A model generated the notes under the pieces. That model searched no databases and was not told the origin of the DNA. It worked only from the letters and a program-made list of their open reading frames with translations. DNA of 11,814 nt from the NCBI GenBank assembly GCA_910584045.1, contig CAJTYO010000075.1, positions 1 through 11,814 on the forward strand. The letters run 5' to 3'. Positions 1 through 5,891 of this stretch are shown one piece after another. Numbering within the stretch: position 1 is the stretch's first letter; every line of letters begins with the position of its first letter. The position numbers were made by a program, and so were the translations under genes. This stretch comes from an uncultured Oscillospiraceae bacterium. GTDB lineage: Bacteria; Bacillota; Clostridia; Oscillospirales; Oscillospiraceae.

Positions 1-272
1 AGGCCGCCGAGCTTGCGGATGTGCTGGCCCGGCTGAACGCGGAACGGGCGGAGCTCTTGAATGGCGTTGACAAGGAACACCCCGCGCTGGTAGCCTTTGC
101 AAAGTATCAAAGCATTGAAACGCTGACCCATGAAATCCTCACGGACTTGGTAGACCATATCAAGATTTACGAAAACGGCAATATCAGCGTTCATTTTAAG
201 TTTGCGGACGAGTTCCGCCGGATTGCCGAGTACATTGAAATCAACACCACCGATACCACCGAGGTGGGCTGA
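1..272 (+). CDS. Serine site-specific recombinase, C-terminal end only (DUF4368-type tail)
   Basis: This is the last 89 codons of a gene that begins outside the window; reading frame 3 is open from the left edge to a TGA at 270-272. The visible protein has a charged helical stretch followed by a segment containing FAKYQSIETLTHEILTDLV, DHIKIYENGNISVHFKFADE and a terminal RIAEYIEINTT. I recognise this as the tail of large serine recombinases carried by Clostridia conjugative and mobilisable elements (DUF4368 region). Such enzymes excise and integrate the element using an N-terminal resolvase domain and a recombinase/zinc-ribbon middle, none of which is visible here. In many such elements this gene lies at one end, so an element boundary could lie just to the right. 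The family call is from memory of the motif; the boundary is inference. Confidence 0.8.
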   Translation, partial: AAELADVLARLNAERAELLNGVDKEHPALVAFAKYQSIETLTHEILTDLVDHIKIYENGNISVHFKFADEFRRIAEYIEINTTDTTEVG

Positions 273-372
273 TACCCGCCAACGCACGAAAAGCCCTTGA
301 AACTGCGCTTTCCTAATATGATGCAAGCATATGAATGATGACAGCATAGCGGAAAGGGCTCCTGGAGGGTAT

Positions 373-467
373 TGTCAATTTTTCAATTCTGTATGGACAG
401 ATCCCCGGATATGTAAGCCAGCCTTACACATCCGGGGATCTGTCCATACACATATCAAAAACTGACA
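373..467. repeat. 95-nt near-palindromic foldback element with TGTCA...TGACA ends
   Basis: The whole segment folds on one symmetry axis centred at position 420. The inner arms 390-417 and 423-450 pair over 28 bp with a single mismatch (411/429) and a 5-nt loop, CCAGC. The outer arms 373-383 and 457-467 pair in the same register with one mismatch (378/462); a poorly paired 6-nt step lies between them. By hand count 39 of 45 positions pair. Both isolated A-C mismatches become G-U pairs on the minus strand, so a minus-strand transcript would fold better. The ends TGTCAATTTTT and AAAAACTGACA resemble terminal inverted repeats of IS21-type elements, but there is no transposase between them and no flanking target duplication that I can see. 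It could be a MITE-like relic, a recombination site or an RNA hairpin. It lacks the T-run expected of an intrinsic terminator. Confidence 0.7.
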
Positions 468-498
468 GTGGTGGAAGTACCGCTGTATCTGCTATAAC
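462..498 (+). promoter_or_regulatory. Weak candidate promoter for the 148-aa gene / receptor cluster
   Basis: CTGACA at 462-467 resembles a -35 box. A TATCTG at 486-491 (18-nt spacing) or TATAAC at 493-498 (25-nt spacing, too long) could act as the -10. The match is mediocre. If real, the -35 would lie in the right end of the foldback element, so the element would supply the promoter. No sigma-28 type GCCGATAA-like box is visible here, unlike upstream of the minus-strand receptor. Confidence 0.2.
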
Positions 499-534
499 AA
501 ACATGATTTAACGGAGACAGGAGGGATGACCATT

Positions 535-981
535 ATGAGCCAGGAAAGAATTTTCGCAATAAAACTCGGTGAATTGGAACACCAATATGAGCAAACTCTG
601 AGCTGTCTGCGGTCGTGTCAGCCTGAGGATCATAAAAAGATCCGGCAGGAGCTGGAACAGGTCTTTGAGGAATATCGTGACACAGAACGGCGGCTGTTGA
701 AGGGCGTGAATGCCAGCCGTTCTCCGGCAGTTGCCGCTCTGTCCGGGGCGCAGCTCTCCTATGACCGCCGTGTCCGGGATATCCTCCAGGGCAAATTACC
801 CGGTTTTCCCCACGGAGGAAATGGCAGCTTTTCCGCAGATCAGGTAGAAGCGATCAGCCTGTACGGAGAATATGCCATCGACTTCGCCGCTCAAGCCATG
901 CGCTACGCACACCTGGTTGTTTTATTCGCTATTGACGCACAGACCAGTTTAGATGAACAAGGATTAGATTCGGGCTGCTAA
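535..981 (+). CDS. Unrecognised 148-aa, mostly helical cytoplasmic protein upstream of a chemotaxis receptor
   Basis: I do not recognise the family. An ATG at 526 is also in frame, but the ribosome site AGGAGG (519-524) would almost touch it. The ATG at 535 has a normal 10-nt spacing, so I chose that. The protein has no signal peptide and no convincing membrane segment. Residues 5-60 are charged and probably form helices or a short coiled coil (EQ/EE/RR-rich). Residues 85-100 form a glycine/proline-rich linker. Residues 101-140 look like an amphipathic helix with a hydrophobic patch (AHLVVLFAIDAQ). Cysteines are at 24, 28 and the last residue, 148. The stop is 30 nt before the receptor start, which has its own ribosome site, so the two are probably co-transcribed. 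A role as a receptor partner is suggested only by position. Confidence 0.7.
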   Translation: MSQERIFAIKLGELEHQYEQTLSCLRSCQPEDHKKIRQELEQVFEEYRDTERRLLKGVNASRSPAVAALSGAQLSYDRRVRDILQGKLPGFPHGGNGSFSADQVEAISLYGEYAIDFAAQAMRYAHLVVLFAIDAQTSLDEQGLDSGC

Positions 982-1011
982 TGTCCAGATTTGTAATGGA
1001 GGAAAAATGTC

Positions 1012-2748
1012 ATGTTAAAAAACATGAAAATAAAAAACAGCTTGCTGCTTGGCTATCGTATCACTATTGGGGTTTCCCTGCTCCTGATCGTTACCAGCCT
1101 GTTCATGATGGTCCGCATCAAAAACAGCTACAACGAGCTGCTTGATGAGGACGCTCAGGCAAATCAGTATATTTTGTACTGCCGGGTCAACTCGCTGCTG
1201 ACCGGAAGAAACATCCGTGATGCCTATCTTACCCCCGGTTCTGCGGCAAACGAAGATTTGCTTCGAGCTGCAGAAGAAGCACAGGACAGTCTGTTTGTCA
1301 ATATAGAATTGCTGAAGGAGCATTTTCCATCCCAGCTGGAACGCAGTAAATTGGATGCGTATATTGCGGCAACGATCAGCTGGGCCGATACGAATCCGCA
1401 GCTGATCGAATGGTATCGCCAGTATGCCCAAACTGGCAATGAATCATATCTCCAGAAAGGTATTCAGTTTATCCACGAAACGGATATACCTGATCAGGAG
1501 AAGATGGCCGCAGCCGCAACGGCCCTGGACAATTATTTGGTTCAGGGCATGGCTGACGAGCGGGAGCGCATTGAATTTAAAGTTGTTGTTATCCTTGTGA
1601 TTGGTTCTGCATCCACAATTATCGCCACTATTGCAGTCATTGCACTGGGGCTTATGATCATTAAAACGATCACCATCCCCGTTGCTCAGGTCCAAAATGC
1701 GCTGGTTGGATTCTCACAGGGCAATCTGGACATTCCTGTTGACTATCAGAGCGAGAACGAATTAGGCGTGATGTGCGATGCTCTGCGCAGCAGCCAGACA
1801 ACGCTCTCTGGTGTCATTCAAGATGAAGCCTACTTGCTCAAGGAGATGGCAGAGGGAAATTTTGATGTGCATAGTAAGGATATATCTATGTATGTCGGTG
1901 CGCTGGAAACCATTATCAACTCCATCAGAGGCATCAATCACCAGCTCAGTGATGCACTCCTGCAAATCGCGCAAGGTACAGATTAGGTTTCCGCCGGAGC
2001 GGATCAAGTGTCAACAGGCGCACAGTCCCTGGCTCAGGGGGCGACTGAGCAGGCCAGCACGCTTCAGGAATTGACAGCAACGATCACGGAAATTTCCGAA
2101 GCATCACAGCGGACCGACCTCGCTGCCCACGATGCAAAAACCAGTGTTCAGGCAGCGGGAGCGCAGGTAGAAAAAATGAACCAGCAGGTAGAGATTCTGA
2201 ATCAGGCAATGAGCAAAATTGAGTTTTCTTCGCAAGAAATGAGCAAAATCATCAAAACTATTGAGGAAATTGCGTTCCAGACGAATATCCTGGCGCTGAA
2301 CGCCGCAGTAGAAGCGGCTCGCGCTGGCAGCGCCGGAAAGGGGTTCGCCGTGGTGGCGGATGAGGTGCGCAGTCTGGCGGCTAAGTCGGATGAATCCGCC
2401 AAAGCGACGAAGGAGCTGATAGATGATGCTATCAGCTCGGTTCATGGTGGGAGTGATATTGTCGGACAGGTTACTCAGGCTCTGATCGAGTGCAAGGGAT
2501 TAACGGAAGAAGTTGTGAACCGCGTAGATGTGGTGACTAATGGCGTTGAGGTTCAAACAACGTCTATTAAACAGGTGACTGAGAGCATTGACCAGCTTTC
2601 TTCTGTGGTCCAAACAAACTCTGCGACAAGTGAAGAGTCTGCGGCGGCCAGCGAAGAACTTGCCAGCCAGGCCGCTATGATAAAAAATCTGGTTGGACGG
2701 TTTGATTTTCGTCATACAGATGGCAGTATTCACCCGGCATCATACTAA
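1012..2748 (+). pseudogene. Methyl-accepting chemotaxis protein interrupted by an in-frame amber codon
   Basis: This is a transmembrane chemoreceptor that would pass ligand signals to CheA/CheW. One frame of 578 codons runs from the ATG at 1012 (GGAGG at 998-1002) to the TAA at 2746. It is broken only by a TAG at 1984-1986 (codon 325). Order: TM1 about residues 10-33, a helical extracellular sensor about 34-188, TM2 about 189-215, HAMP about 216-270, a second HAMP-like segment, then the signalling domain. The hairpin tip (EEIAFQTNILALNAAVEAAR and following) is at codons 419-452. In the intact receptor at 3727-5439 the aligned residue is Gln (QISQSSAQVAGG against QIAQGTD-stop-VSAGA), so one CAG-to-TAG change explains the break. 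A GGAG at 1996-1999 lies 8 nt before an in-frame GTG at 2008. Restart there could make a soluble 246-aa signalling domain. Either a pseudogene, a split gene or a sequencing error. Confidence 0.85.
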
Positions 2749-2868
2749 AAAACTTAAAGATTTCGTATGAAAGCAAACCGTCACTGACTGAATTTGTAAA
2801 AACTTTGAACGTATAAGATTCCGGGGAATACGTGATTGCCCTCGTACTCAGAGGAGAAATATGGCAAA
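2749..2868 (+). other. Short intergenic gap between receptor and HD-GYP gene
   Basis: This AT-rich gap shows no hairpin followed by a T-run, so read-through from the receptor gene is plausible. TATAAG at 2812-2817 resembles a -10 box but has no good -35 partner. The ribosome site AGGAG at 2852-2856 serves the HD-GYP gene. A 7-codon frame starting at ATG 2861 (stop at 2882-2884) sits at the better distance from it and overlaps the HD-GYP start. It is probably meaningless but could act as a tiny leader. Confidence 0.35.
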
Positions 2869-3498
2869 ATGTATCAAACTTTAAATAATCAAATGCGGGC
2901 AGAATGTATTCGATGGCACGCATACAATGGGAGCAGACTTGTCCTGCCGCCTTCCAACCCACAGAGGCTCTTGCAGACCGGGCACCTGATCCGGCATTAT
3001 ACAGCGTGTCTGGCCGTTGTTGATATGCTTGACGCCAAGGACCCCTATACGGCAGAACACTCTTTGCGGGTATCCAAAATGTGCCTTCGCCTTGCACTGA
3101 TGCTCCGCCTGCCCCGCGCAAAAGTCGTGTCTGCCACGATTGCCGCCGGCGTCCACGACATTGGAAAGGTGGGGGTCCCGGACTGTGTTTTGCTAAAGGA
3201 GGGGCCTTTGGATGACCACGAATATGATGTCATCAAACGTCATCCGGGGTTCGGCGCGGATGTCCTTCTGAAAATTCACGGTTATGAGAGGATCGCAGCA
3301 GGTGTGTGGCATCACCACGAGCGATGGGACGGGTCCGGCTACCCGGACGGGCAGGCCGGTACGCAGATCCCCCTTTATTCCCGTATGATCGCGCTGTGCG
3401 ATTCCATAGACGCAATGCGTTCCAGCCGGTCTTTGCCTGTAGTCCTTGTATTTCAAGGGCTACAGGCTTTTTTGACTTCGGACACCACGTGTCATTGA
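2869..3498 (+). CDS. HD-GYP domain protein (probable cyclic-di-GMP phosphodiesterase), C-terminally truncated
   Basis: HD-GYP proteins hydrolyse cyclic di-GMP at a metal centre. From the ATG at 2869 (AGGAG 12 nt upstream; an in-frame TTG at 2836 is a weaker choice) the frame gives 209 aa. Residues 1-50 are a non-conserved N-terminus without membrane segment or receiver domain. HD-GYP starts near residue 51: DAKDPYTAEHSLRVS at 55-69, the HD pair at H96-D97 with IGK after it, HHHERWDGSGYP at 148-159, and CDSIDAM at 177-183. The family normally runs on for some 40-60 residues after this point. Here the homology stops at about residue 188 and the next codons (LPVVLVFQGLQAFLTS) are just the translated stem of a terminator. 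The metal and GYP residues survive, but helices that pack the core are missing, so activity is doubtful. It follows the broken receptor by 120 nt and may share its transcript. Confidence 0.8.
   Translation: MYQTLNNQMRAECIRWHAYNGSRLVLPPSNPQRLLQTGHLIRHYTACLAVVDMLDAKDPYTAEHSLRVSKMCLRLALMLRLPRAKVVSATIAAGVHDIGKVGVPDCVLLKEGPLDDHEYDVIKRHPGFGADVLLKIHGYERIAAGVWHHHERWDGSGYPDGQAGTQIPLYSRMIALCDSIDAMRSSRSLPVVLVFQGLQAFLTSDTTCH
3435..3473 (+). terminator. Intrinsic terminator inside the 3' end of the truncated HD-GYP frame
   Basis: Arms 3435-3448 and 3454-3467 pair over 14 bp with one G-T pair (3443/3459) around a 5-nt loop, TATTT, followed by six Ts at 3468-3473. This is a textbook intrinsic terminator on the plus strand. 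It lies within the open frame, before the TGA at 3496, exactly where HD-GYP homology ends. So the sequence from about 3430 on is probably foreign to the original gene. Confidence 0.85.
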
Positions 3499-3726
3499 CT
3501 AAGAGCAAACACTTCAAAACCAAAGTGCAAAACATGTAATTAGAGGGATTCGCCCCCCTGCTGACATCACTTGTATCTTGTAGTTCAAGGCTTTCTCTTC
3601 TGCCTGATATGGAGTTTGACTTCTCAATATACAGCGTGACCTCCGGCAATTATAAAATTTGCTGTACGAATTTACCCTGCGCTTGAAGTCTGCCTCGGAC
3701 GTTTGATCTTTTCGATAGAGTTCCTT
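3499..3726. other. Intergenic region between the convergent HD-GYP and receptor genes
   Basis: I see no gene. The segment CTTGTAGTTCAAGG (3576-3589) resembles CTTGTATTTCAAGG in the upstream terminator (3446-3459), which hints at a degraded repeat copy. The small minus-strand open frames crossing this stretch show no recognisable protein. No strong terminator is seen for the minus-strand receptor that ends at 3727; only an 8-bp hairpin overlaps its last codons, without a T-run. Confidence 0.4.
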
Positions 3727-5439
3727 CTACCGGGAGCATTTTGAAGAGCCGCTCTTCAACTGAAACCTGCCTACCAGACTCTTCATAAGCTGTGACTGAC
3801 TGGACAGCTCTTTGCTTGCCGCCGCGCTTTCCTCTGCGGTTGCCGAGTTTGTCTGTACAACATTGGATATCTGGTCAATTCCTACAGTGAGCTGAGCGAT
3901 GGAATCCGCCTGATCGCCGCTGGTCTCCGAAATCTGTTCGATAATGCCGGCCACTTCGTTCACATCATTGACTGCCTGAATCAAGGACTGCGCCGTATCA
4001 TCCGCGATCTGCGTTCCGTTTTCGATTGCCTGCAAAGAATTTTCAATCAAAGCAGCGATGTTTTCGGAGGCCTCTGTGCTTTTGTTTGCCAGGTTGCGGA
4101 CTTCATCGGCTACTACGGCAAACCCTTTTCCGGCGGCGCCTGCGCGAGCGGCTTCTACGGCGGCATTCAGGGCGAGAATATTGGTTTGGAACGCAATATC
4201 TTCAATGATCTTCATGATTTTTCTGATCTCACTGGAGCAGTTGCTGATATCCCCCATTGCGCGTGTCATCTGCTGCATTTTTTCTTTGCTCACATTCATC
4301 TTTACGCGGACACAGTCTGCCGCTTTACTGGCTTGCCGCGCACTGTCTGCGTTCTGATTTACCTTGTTGGAGATTTCATCAATCGTGGCAGCGAGTTCCT
4401 GAACAGAACTGGCCTGCTCAGTTGCCCCCTGGGCGAGCGCCTGGGAGCCATTCGATACCTGTTCCGCTCCGCCCGCGACCTGAGCGGAACTTTGGCTGAT
4501 TTGCAGCATTGTGTCATTGAGCTTGTCTGCAATACCTCGGAACGAGACAAGCAGAGGATAAAAGCCGCCTGTATACGCTTCCTCGCAGGTCGAATCCACC
4601 GTAAAATCTCCCTCGGCCATTTTAGCAAGGAATTGATTCTCATCCTCAATAATAAGCTGAAGCTTATGGATCAATCTGCCTACCTGAACGGCGAGAACAC
4701 CCAGTTCATCCTTCGAGGTATAAGAAATCTTTACATCCAGATCCCCTTCCGCCATTTTTATGGCGGCATTCTCGATTTCAGAAATAGGGGTTTTGATCAG
4801 CCGTATGATCACAAACGAGAAGAAGACACCTGTGAGGATGATGGCAATAACAACTGCCGCCATGGTCAAGGTGGCAGTTCTGTAAAGGGAAGCGCTTTCC
4901 GCCGCTGCATCATCGCTTCCCTTTGTATTGTAGTCGATGATATCATCAAAAGCGCGGTTCAAAGCGTTGAAAAGCACCTCACATTCTCCGTCCAGAATCG
5001 CACGGGCACTCTCAGAGCTGCCCTGTATGGCAAAAGCAATCATTTCTTCTTCCGCCGCCTGATACTGTGTCCAGAGATTGTTTGCGTTGTTATAGAAGCT
5101 TTGTTCTTCCTCATCGATCATATCCCCATATGCGGCCAAAAGGGTGTCCATGGTCTCGTTTCCATCCTGGAGGTACTGAAGGCTGGCCGCCTCTTTGCTA
5201 TCAGAGTCTGCGGTAAGGTACCCCAGCTCATTCAGCCGGATATTGGAAATGGTAGCGCTCAGCTCCCTTGCGACATCAACACTGGGAAGCCAACTTGTTG
5301 CAATGTCGTTCGTCATATCGTTCATCCGGCCCATGAGAAAAAATGACATCCCGCTGATAATGAGCATTCCGAGCAGCGCAACTCCTATGAGAATATAAAG
5401 TTTCAGTCTGATTTTTAAATTTTTTATGTAGTGAATCAT
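3727..5439 (-). CDS. Methyl-accepting chemotaxis protein, intact
   Basis: This is a membrane chemoreceptor of 570 aa that should control CheA through CheW. The ATG at 5439 has AGGAG at 5453-5449, 9 nt upstream. The stop is TAG, which shows amber codons work as stops in this genome. Order: TM1 about residues 15-37, an extracellular four-helix-type sensor about 38-189, TM2 about 190-213, HAMP about 214-266, a second HAMP-like segment with MAEGDFTVDS about 274-283, and the methylation helices and signalling domain about 330-556. The conserved hairpin tip (EDIAFQTNILALNAAVEAAR and following) is at 413-446. The C-terminus has no obvious CheR-docking pentapeptide. It is a paralogue of the broken receptor at 1012-2748 and faces it. 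The gene appears monocistronic, with a candidate sigma-28 promoter. The ligand cannot be read from sequence. Confidence 0.95.
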   Translation of the reverse strand: MIHYIKNLKIRLKLYILIGVALLGMLIISGMSFFLMGRMNDMTNDIATSWLPSVDVARELSATISNIRLNELGYLTADSDSKEAASLQYLQDGNETMDTLLAAYGDMIDEEEQSFYNNANNLWTQYQAAEEEMIAFAIQGSSESARAILDGECEVLFNALNRAFDDIIDYNTKGSDDAAAESASLYRTATLTMAAVVIAIILTGVFFSFVIIRLIKTPISEIENAAIKMAEGDLDVKISYTSKDELGVLAVQVGRLIHKLQLIIEDENQFLAKMAEGDFTVDSTCEEAYTGGFYPLLVSFRGIADKLNDTMLQISQSSAQVAGGAEQVSNGSQALAQGATEQASSVQELAATIDEISNKVNQNADSARQASKAADCVRVKMNVSKEKMQQMTRAMGDISNCSSEIRKIMKIIEDIAFQTNILALNAAVEAARAGAAGKGFAVVADEVRNLANKSTEASENIAALIENSLQAIENGTQIADDTAQSLIQAVNDVNEVAGIIEQISETSGDQADSIAQLTVGIDQISNVVQTNSATAEESAAASKELSSQSQLMKSLVGRFQLKSGSSKCSR

Positions 5440-5491
5440 CTTTGCGATCTCCTCTTATACTTCATTATCCACTGTTGACAGCTATAGAAAT

Positions 5492-5516
5492 ATATCGGAA
5501 GATTTTCTCTGTTTGA
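5492..5516 (-). promoter_or_regulatory. Candidate sigma-28 (SigD/FliA-type) promoter for the chemoreceptor
   Basis: On the minus strand TCAA (5516-5513) is followed after 13 nt by TCCGATAT (5499-5492). The known SigD consensus is TAAA, 13-15 nt, then GCCGATAT; this matches 7 of 8 positions in the -10 box and 3 of 4 in the -35. It lies 53 nt upstream of the receptor start. Chemoreceptor genes in motile Firmicutes are commonly under this sigma factor, so the site fits the gene. A regulon role is inference. Confidence 0.5.
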
Positions 5517-5594
5517 TAAGCGGATTGATGAGAATATGATGGATATGTTCTTTCAAATAACTGTAAAACTGCATCTTTTTTGTCAACACAAGAC

Positions 5595-5631
5595 AGAATC
5601 CCGCATAAACAGGCAGTTTATGCGGGATTCT
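5595..5631. repeat. Perfect 16-bp inverted repeat (hairpin), possible terminator
   Basis: Arms 5595-5610 and 5616-5631 are perfect reverse complements around the loop AGGCA. The stem core CCCGCATAAAC is GC-rich at its base. Neither side has a clean T-run: the plus side continues TATTATCT and the minus side GTCTTGTG. It could terminate either the polyamine operon (minus) or nothing in particular. It could also be the flank of the recombinase remnant's attachment site. Confidence 0.6.
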
Positions 5632-5666
5632 ATTATCTAAAAGTAAAAGTTACAATAAGGATTTTG

Positions 5667-5702
5667 GGGTTGACCACTATTGCAGCGGTCAACCCTGTTT
5701 TT
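5667..5702 (+). terminator. Terminator-like hairpin beside the tyrosine recombinase remnant
   Basis: GGGTTGACC (5667-5675) pairs with GGTCAACCC (5687-5695) across an 11-nt loop and is followed by TG and five Ts (5698-5702). The shape fits an intrinsic terminator on the plus strand, although no plus-strand gene lies immediately upstream. On the minus strand there is no T-run. It sits just beyond the stop codon of the recombinase remnant, where integrase genes often have their attachment site. Confidence 0.45.
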
Positions 5703-5818
5703 CAGATTTCTAGGCTCTGTTGGAGAGTTTCGCTGGCAGCTTTTTTGTTTTTGTCGAAGGCGCAGGTGTAGATGTCCAGTGTGGTAGAGGGCTGGGAGTT
5801 TCCCAGGAGGGCGGTCTC
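5702..5818 (-). pseudogene. Tyrosine recombinase (phage-type integrase), C-terminal remnant
   Basis: A 38-codon minus-strand reading from 5818 to the TGA at 5704-5702 gives ETALLGNSQPSTTLDIYTCA followed by FDKNKKAASETLQQSLEI. I recognise this as the end of tyrosine recombinases, whose usual pattern is LGHS.PSTTL.IYTHAF. The catalytic tyrosine (IYT) is kept. The usual active-site His of LGH is Asn here and the His after IYT is Cys, so it has decayed. An in-frame TAA directly precedes the first conserved codon, so everything upstream (arm-binding and core domains with the other catalytic residues) is lost. It is too short for routine gene calling. It marks an old integration or excision event between the polyamine operon and the receptor gene. 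Confidence 0.75.
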
Positions 5819-5891
5819 TTACAGTTATAGTAAATAGTAGACGGGAATGCGCTGGGGGCCGCATATCTTTTCGATTTATGTTGTCCCAATC

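Larger units (their letters stand above)
273..534. other. Intergenic region between recombinase tail and 148-aa gene
   Basis: No gene is seen. The left part holds a weak long-range pairing (AGCCCTT at 292-298 with AAGGGCT at 354-360) enclosing an AT-rich stretch. That could be a poor terminator for the recombinase but has no T-run. The middle holds the near-palindrome at 373-467, described separately. The right part leads to the AGGAGG ribosome site at 519-524. If the mobile element carrying the recombinase ends nearby, its attachment site should be in this stretch, but I see no clear direct repeat that would mark it. Confidence 0.5.

Noticed and set aside
1984..1986. UAG read as an amino acid (amber recoding or pyrrolysine)
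   Set aside because: The second receptor and nspC both end in TAG, so UAG acts as a normal stop here; a point nonsense mutation is simpler.
3536..3560. Possible tRNA 3'-end fragment (GGATTCGCCCCCCT)
   Set aside because: It does not match a proper T-arm with TTCGAAT-type loop on either strand, and no acceptor or anticodon arm can be found next to it.
3233..3649. Minus-strand 138-codon open frame opposite the HD-GYP 3' end
   Set aside because: It crosses a terminator hairpin and an antisense gene and shows no convincing domain.
4186..5346. Long plus-strand open frame (386 codons) opposite the second receptor
   Set aside because: It is the antisense shadow of a clearly homologous receptor gene, and its translation is low-complexity with no recognisable domain.
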